Of a DNA stretch of 64,000 nt, positions 62,443 to 64,000 are shown in pieces. The DNA lies in the NCBI RefSeq assembly GCF_036670015.1, contig NZ_CP137636.1, positions 1,962,501 to 2,026,500 of the forward strand, in the 5' to 3' direction. Each line of letters begins with the position of its first letter. Positions within the stretch are counted from its first letter, which is position 1. A program made the position numbers and the translations under genes. Under the pieces are notes generated by a model, which ran no database searches, was not told where the DNA came from, and saw only the letters and a list, made by a program, of their open reading frames with translations. This DNA comes from Niallia sp. XMNu-256. Its GTDB lineage: Bacteria; Bacillota; Bacilli; Bacillales; Cytobacillaceae.

Positions 62443-62784
62443 ATGAATAATTTGCCTAATTGTCCAAAATGTAATTCTGAATATACATATGAGGATGGGA
62501 TTTTGTTAATTTGCCCGGAATGCGCGCATGAGTGGGCTGTAAATGAAGCAGAAGCAAATGGTGACGATGAGAAGATCGTCAAAGATGCCAATGGCAATGT
62601 GTTAAATGATGGGGATACCATTACAGTTATTAAAGATCTGAAAGTAAAGGGCAGTTCATCTGTCTTAAAACAAGGGACCAAAGTAAAAAATATTCGCTTA
62701 GTCGTCGGAGATCATGATATTGATTGTAAAATTGACGGATTTGGAGCAATGAAGCTAAAATCTGAATTTGTTAAAAAGATCTAA
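62443..62784 (+). CDS. PhnA/YjdM zinc-ribbon family protein
   Basis: A 113-residue protein with an N-terminal zinc ribbon ([13 protein letters not shown] and CPECAHEW) and a C-terminal beta-rich PhnA domain ([34 protein letters not shown]). It was named for alkylphosphonate use, but it is not required for that and its role is unknown. GGAGGAAA precedes ATG. Confidence 0.9.
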   Translation: MNNLPNCPKCNSEYTYEDGILLICPECAHEWAVNEAEANGDDEKIVKDANGNVLNDGDTITVIKDLKVKGSSSVLKQGTKVKNIRLVVGDHDIDCKIDGFGAMKLKSEFVKKI

Positions 62785-62797
62785 ACATACAAATATA

Positions 62798-62840
62798 AAG
62801 GACAGTCATCATAAACAAAGGGTTCATGACTGTCCTTTTT
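62798..62840. terminator. Terminator after the PhnA-family gene
   Basis: AAAGGACAGTCAT pairs with ATGACTGTCCTTT and five T follow. Confidence 0.85.
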
Positions 62841-62924
62841 GTGATTTTAAAACGTGTTTCGTAGGCATATTTTAAGTGTTTTGTTAATAGGCCATATATA
62901 ATAAAATTAGTATTCTTAATATTT

Positions 62925-63123
62925 TAACTTCACTCAACAGAAGTCCGCGACTTCTATAAGTGGGGTATGAATGCAAAATGTTTTATTAATCCAGTGGAGG
63001 TTCATACCCCGGCTAATGAAGTTAAGCCTCTGGCGGATGCCACGGATTTTTTAAAGGTATTCGAGCGGGCTCAATAAAAATCCGGGCGCAAGTTTTCCGG
63101 GACGAATTTGATTAGAATTTATG
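62925..63123. repeat. Structured ~200-bp repeat family, copy 2 (possible ncRNA element)
   Basis: TTAACTTCACTCAACAG, CCGCGACTTCTATAAGTGGG, AATCCAGTGGAGGTTCATAC, TAATGAAGTTAAGCCTC, GGCGGATGCCACGGATTTTT and GGGCGAATTTGATT-like blocks repeat 34493-34732 in order (copy here has GGACGAATTTGATT). The left-end stem is shortened, and it ends before TATGAAAG; copy 1 ends before CATGAAG. Confidence 0.65.
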
Positions 63124-63138
63124 AAAGAAGGGACTTAG

Positions 63139-64000
63139 TTGGAGAAACTATCTAAACCTAAAGCAATGTTGGGAATTGCTTTTGTTGTGATGACCTGGGG
63201 AATGGTGTGGCCGATTTATAAAATTGCGTTGAATTATACGCCTCCTTTTCTTTTTGCTGGTATGCGAACATTGCTTGGAGGATTGTTGTTAAGTCTTGTT
63301 CTTCTACCAAAATGGAAGGAAATCCGATGGAAAAAAACATGGCCGATTTATGTGGTTGCTGCCTTTTTTAATATTATGATTTTTAATGGGGTTCAAACAT
63401 ATGGGTTGCAATTTTTGCCTTCAGGATTATTTTCCGTCATTGTTTATCTACAACCTGTATTAGTCGTATTACTGGCATGGTTTTGGTTAAAAGAGTCTGT
63501 AACACTTGTGAAAATCGTAGGCATGATTATTGGTTTTCTAGGGGTTGTTGCCGTAAGTTTTGATGGACTATCTGGCTACGTTTCCTTTTATGGGATTTTA
63601 TTAGCTTTCATTACGGGCTTAGGATGGGCCATTGGAACGGTATATGTGAAAAAGACAAGTGTTTTAGTCAATGGATTATGGCTTGTCGCAATCCAAAACG
63701 TCATTGGCGGAACCATTTTAAGTGTGATTGGTCTGAGTGTGGAAAATTTAACAGATATTCAGTGGAATGTACCATATGTATCCATCCTTTTATTTGGGGC
63801 TGTGTTAGGGGTGACAGGGGCAACTGCGGTTTACAATAAACTCATGCGTTCTGGTGAATCAAGTAAAGTAAGTTCTTTTACTTTTCTAGTACCGCTTTTT
63901 GCTGTCATACTAGGAACCCTAATCTTAAACGAACCTTTTACTCTATCGCTTTTCGTTGGATTGGTTCTAATTTTATTAAGTATTTATTTGATTAACCGTA
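63139..64000 (+). CDS. EamA/DMT-family transporter, partial at the right edge
   Basis: At least 287 residues of a ten-helix drug/metabolite transporter (FVVMTWGMVWPIYKIALNYT start, FMNAGMRTLLGG-type TM3 as AGMRTLLGGLLLSL, LKESVTLVKIVGMIIGFLGV in the first repeat). TTG 63139 is chosen, with AAGGG 7 bases upstream. The frame is open to the end of the window; about 10-20 residues are missing. Substrate unknown. Confidence 0.88.
   Translation, partial: MEKLSKPKAMLGIAFVVMTWGMVWPIYKIALNYTPPFLFAGMRTLLGGLLLSLVLLPKWKEIRWKKTWPIYVVAAFFNIMIFNGVQTYGLQFLPSGLFSVIVYLQPVLVVLLAWFWLKESVTLVKIVGMIIGFLGVVAVSFDGLSGYVSFYGILLAFITGLGWAIGTVYVKKTSVLVNGLWLVAIQNVIGGTILSVIGLSVENLTDIQWNVPYVSILLFGAVLGVTGATAVYNKLMRSGESSKVSSFTFLVPLFAVILGTLILNEPFTLSLFVGLVLILLSIYLINR

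Overview
The window is low-GC Firmicute DNA and most likely comes from the Bacillaceae. Genes have strong AGGAGG-type ribosome sites, TTG and GTG starts are common, and many genes have recognisable Bacillus relatives: mmgDEF-type methylcitrate genes, ythAB, yfkJ, TerC, a ywcA/ywcB-type acetate symporter pair and DUF421. CcpA (cre) and Fur-like operators are also visible. No rRNA, tRNA, CRISPR array, phage or intact transposase gene was seen. Species cannot be assigned.

Region 1 (1-10.7 kb, all + strand) is an aromatic catabolic block. It holds the end of a PucR-type regulator, a 4-oxalocrotonate tautomerase, the complete methylcitrate cycle (prpC-prpD-prpB), a five-component phenol-hydroxylase-type di-iron monooxygenase in the classical L-M-N-O-P order, catechol 2,3-dioxygenase and a XylT/DmpQ-like ferredoxin. 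Together these can turn phenols into catechols and cleave the ring in the meta position. Methylated phenols would give propionaldehyde or propionate units, which the methylcitrate cycle can consume. A cre-like site lies before the tautomerase.

Region 2 (10.7-25.7 kb) has a PHB-depolymerase-like esterase with a tandem-repeat tail, a TerC protein, an MscS channel, a low-molecular-weight tyrosine phosphatase, a bd-type quinol oxidase (ythAB-like), and a four-gene signalling module: an RsbK-like hybrid kinase, an RsbM/CheR-like methyltransferase, a REC-PAS-kinase and a membrane-anchored sugar-binding-type protein.

Region 3 (25.7-52.6 kb) is a mosaic of single genes: short-chain dehydrogenases, acyltransferases, MscS, DUF421 and DUF302 proteins, a second-type PurF that lacks two iron-sulfur ligands, an acetate symporter pair and a copper-binding four-helix protein. 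It also holds a truncated extradiol dioxygenase and a frameshifted aldo/keto reductase. It is rich in dispersed repeats.

Region 4 (52.7-58.7 kb) is the most unusual part. A minus-strand operon grdX-grdE-grdB encodes component B of a glycine/sarcosine/betaine reductase. grdB has an in-frame TGA followed by a hairpin with correct bacterial SECIS geometry, so it is very probably a selenoprotein. A divergent plus-strand operon encodes a dihydropyrimidinase/hydantoinase and an N-carbamoylsarcosine-type amidase, driven by a near-consensus promoter with a cre site between -35 and -10. Together they suggest a route from N-methylhydantoin (a creatinine product) through N-carbamoylsarcosine to sarcosine and then reductive cleavage. 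Components A, C and D are not in the window.

Region 5 (58.8-64 kb) has an HNH protein, a frameshifted short-chain dehydrogenase, an AEC transporter, a small HMA-like protein behind a Fur-box-like promoter, a PhnA/YjdM zinc-ribbon protein and the start of an EamA transporter.

Four families of dispersed non-coding repeats run through the window: palindrome-ended elements (four copies), a GTCACTGTGAC family (nine or ten sites), a GACAAGTCCCTGTGAC family (three), and a ~200-240 bp highly structured family (two good and three decayed copies) that resembles an RNA-bearing non-autonomous element.
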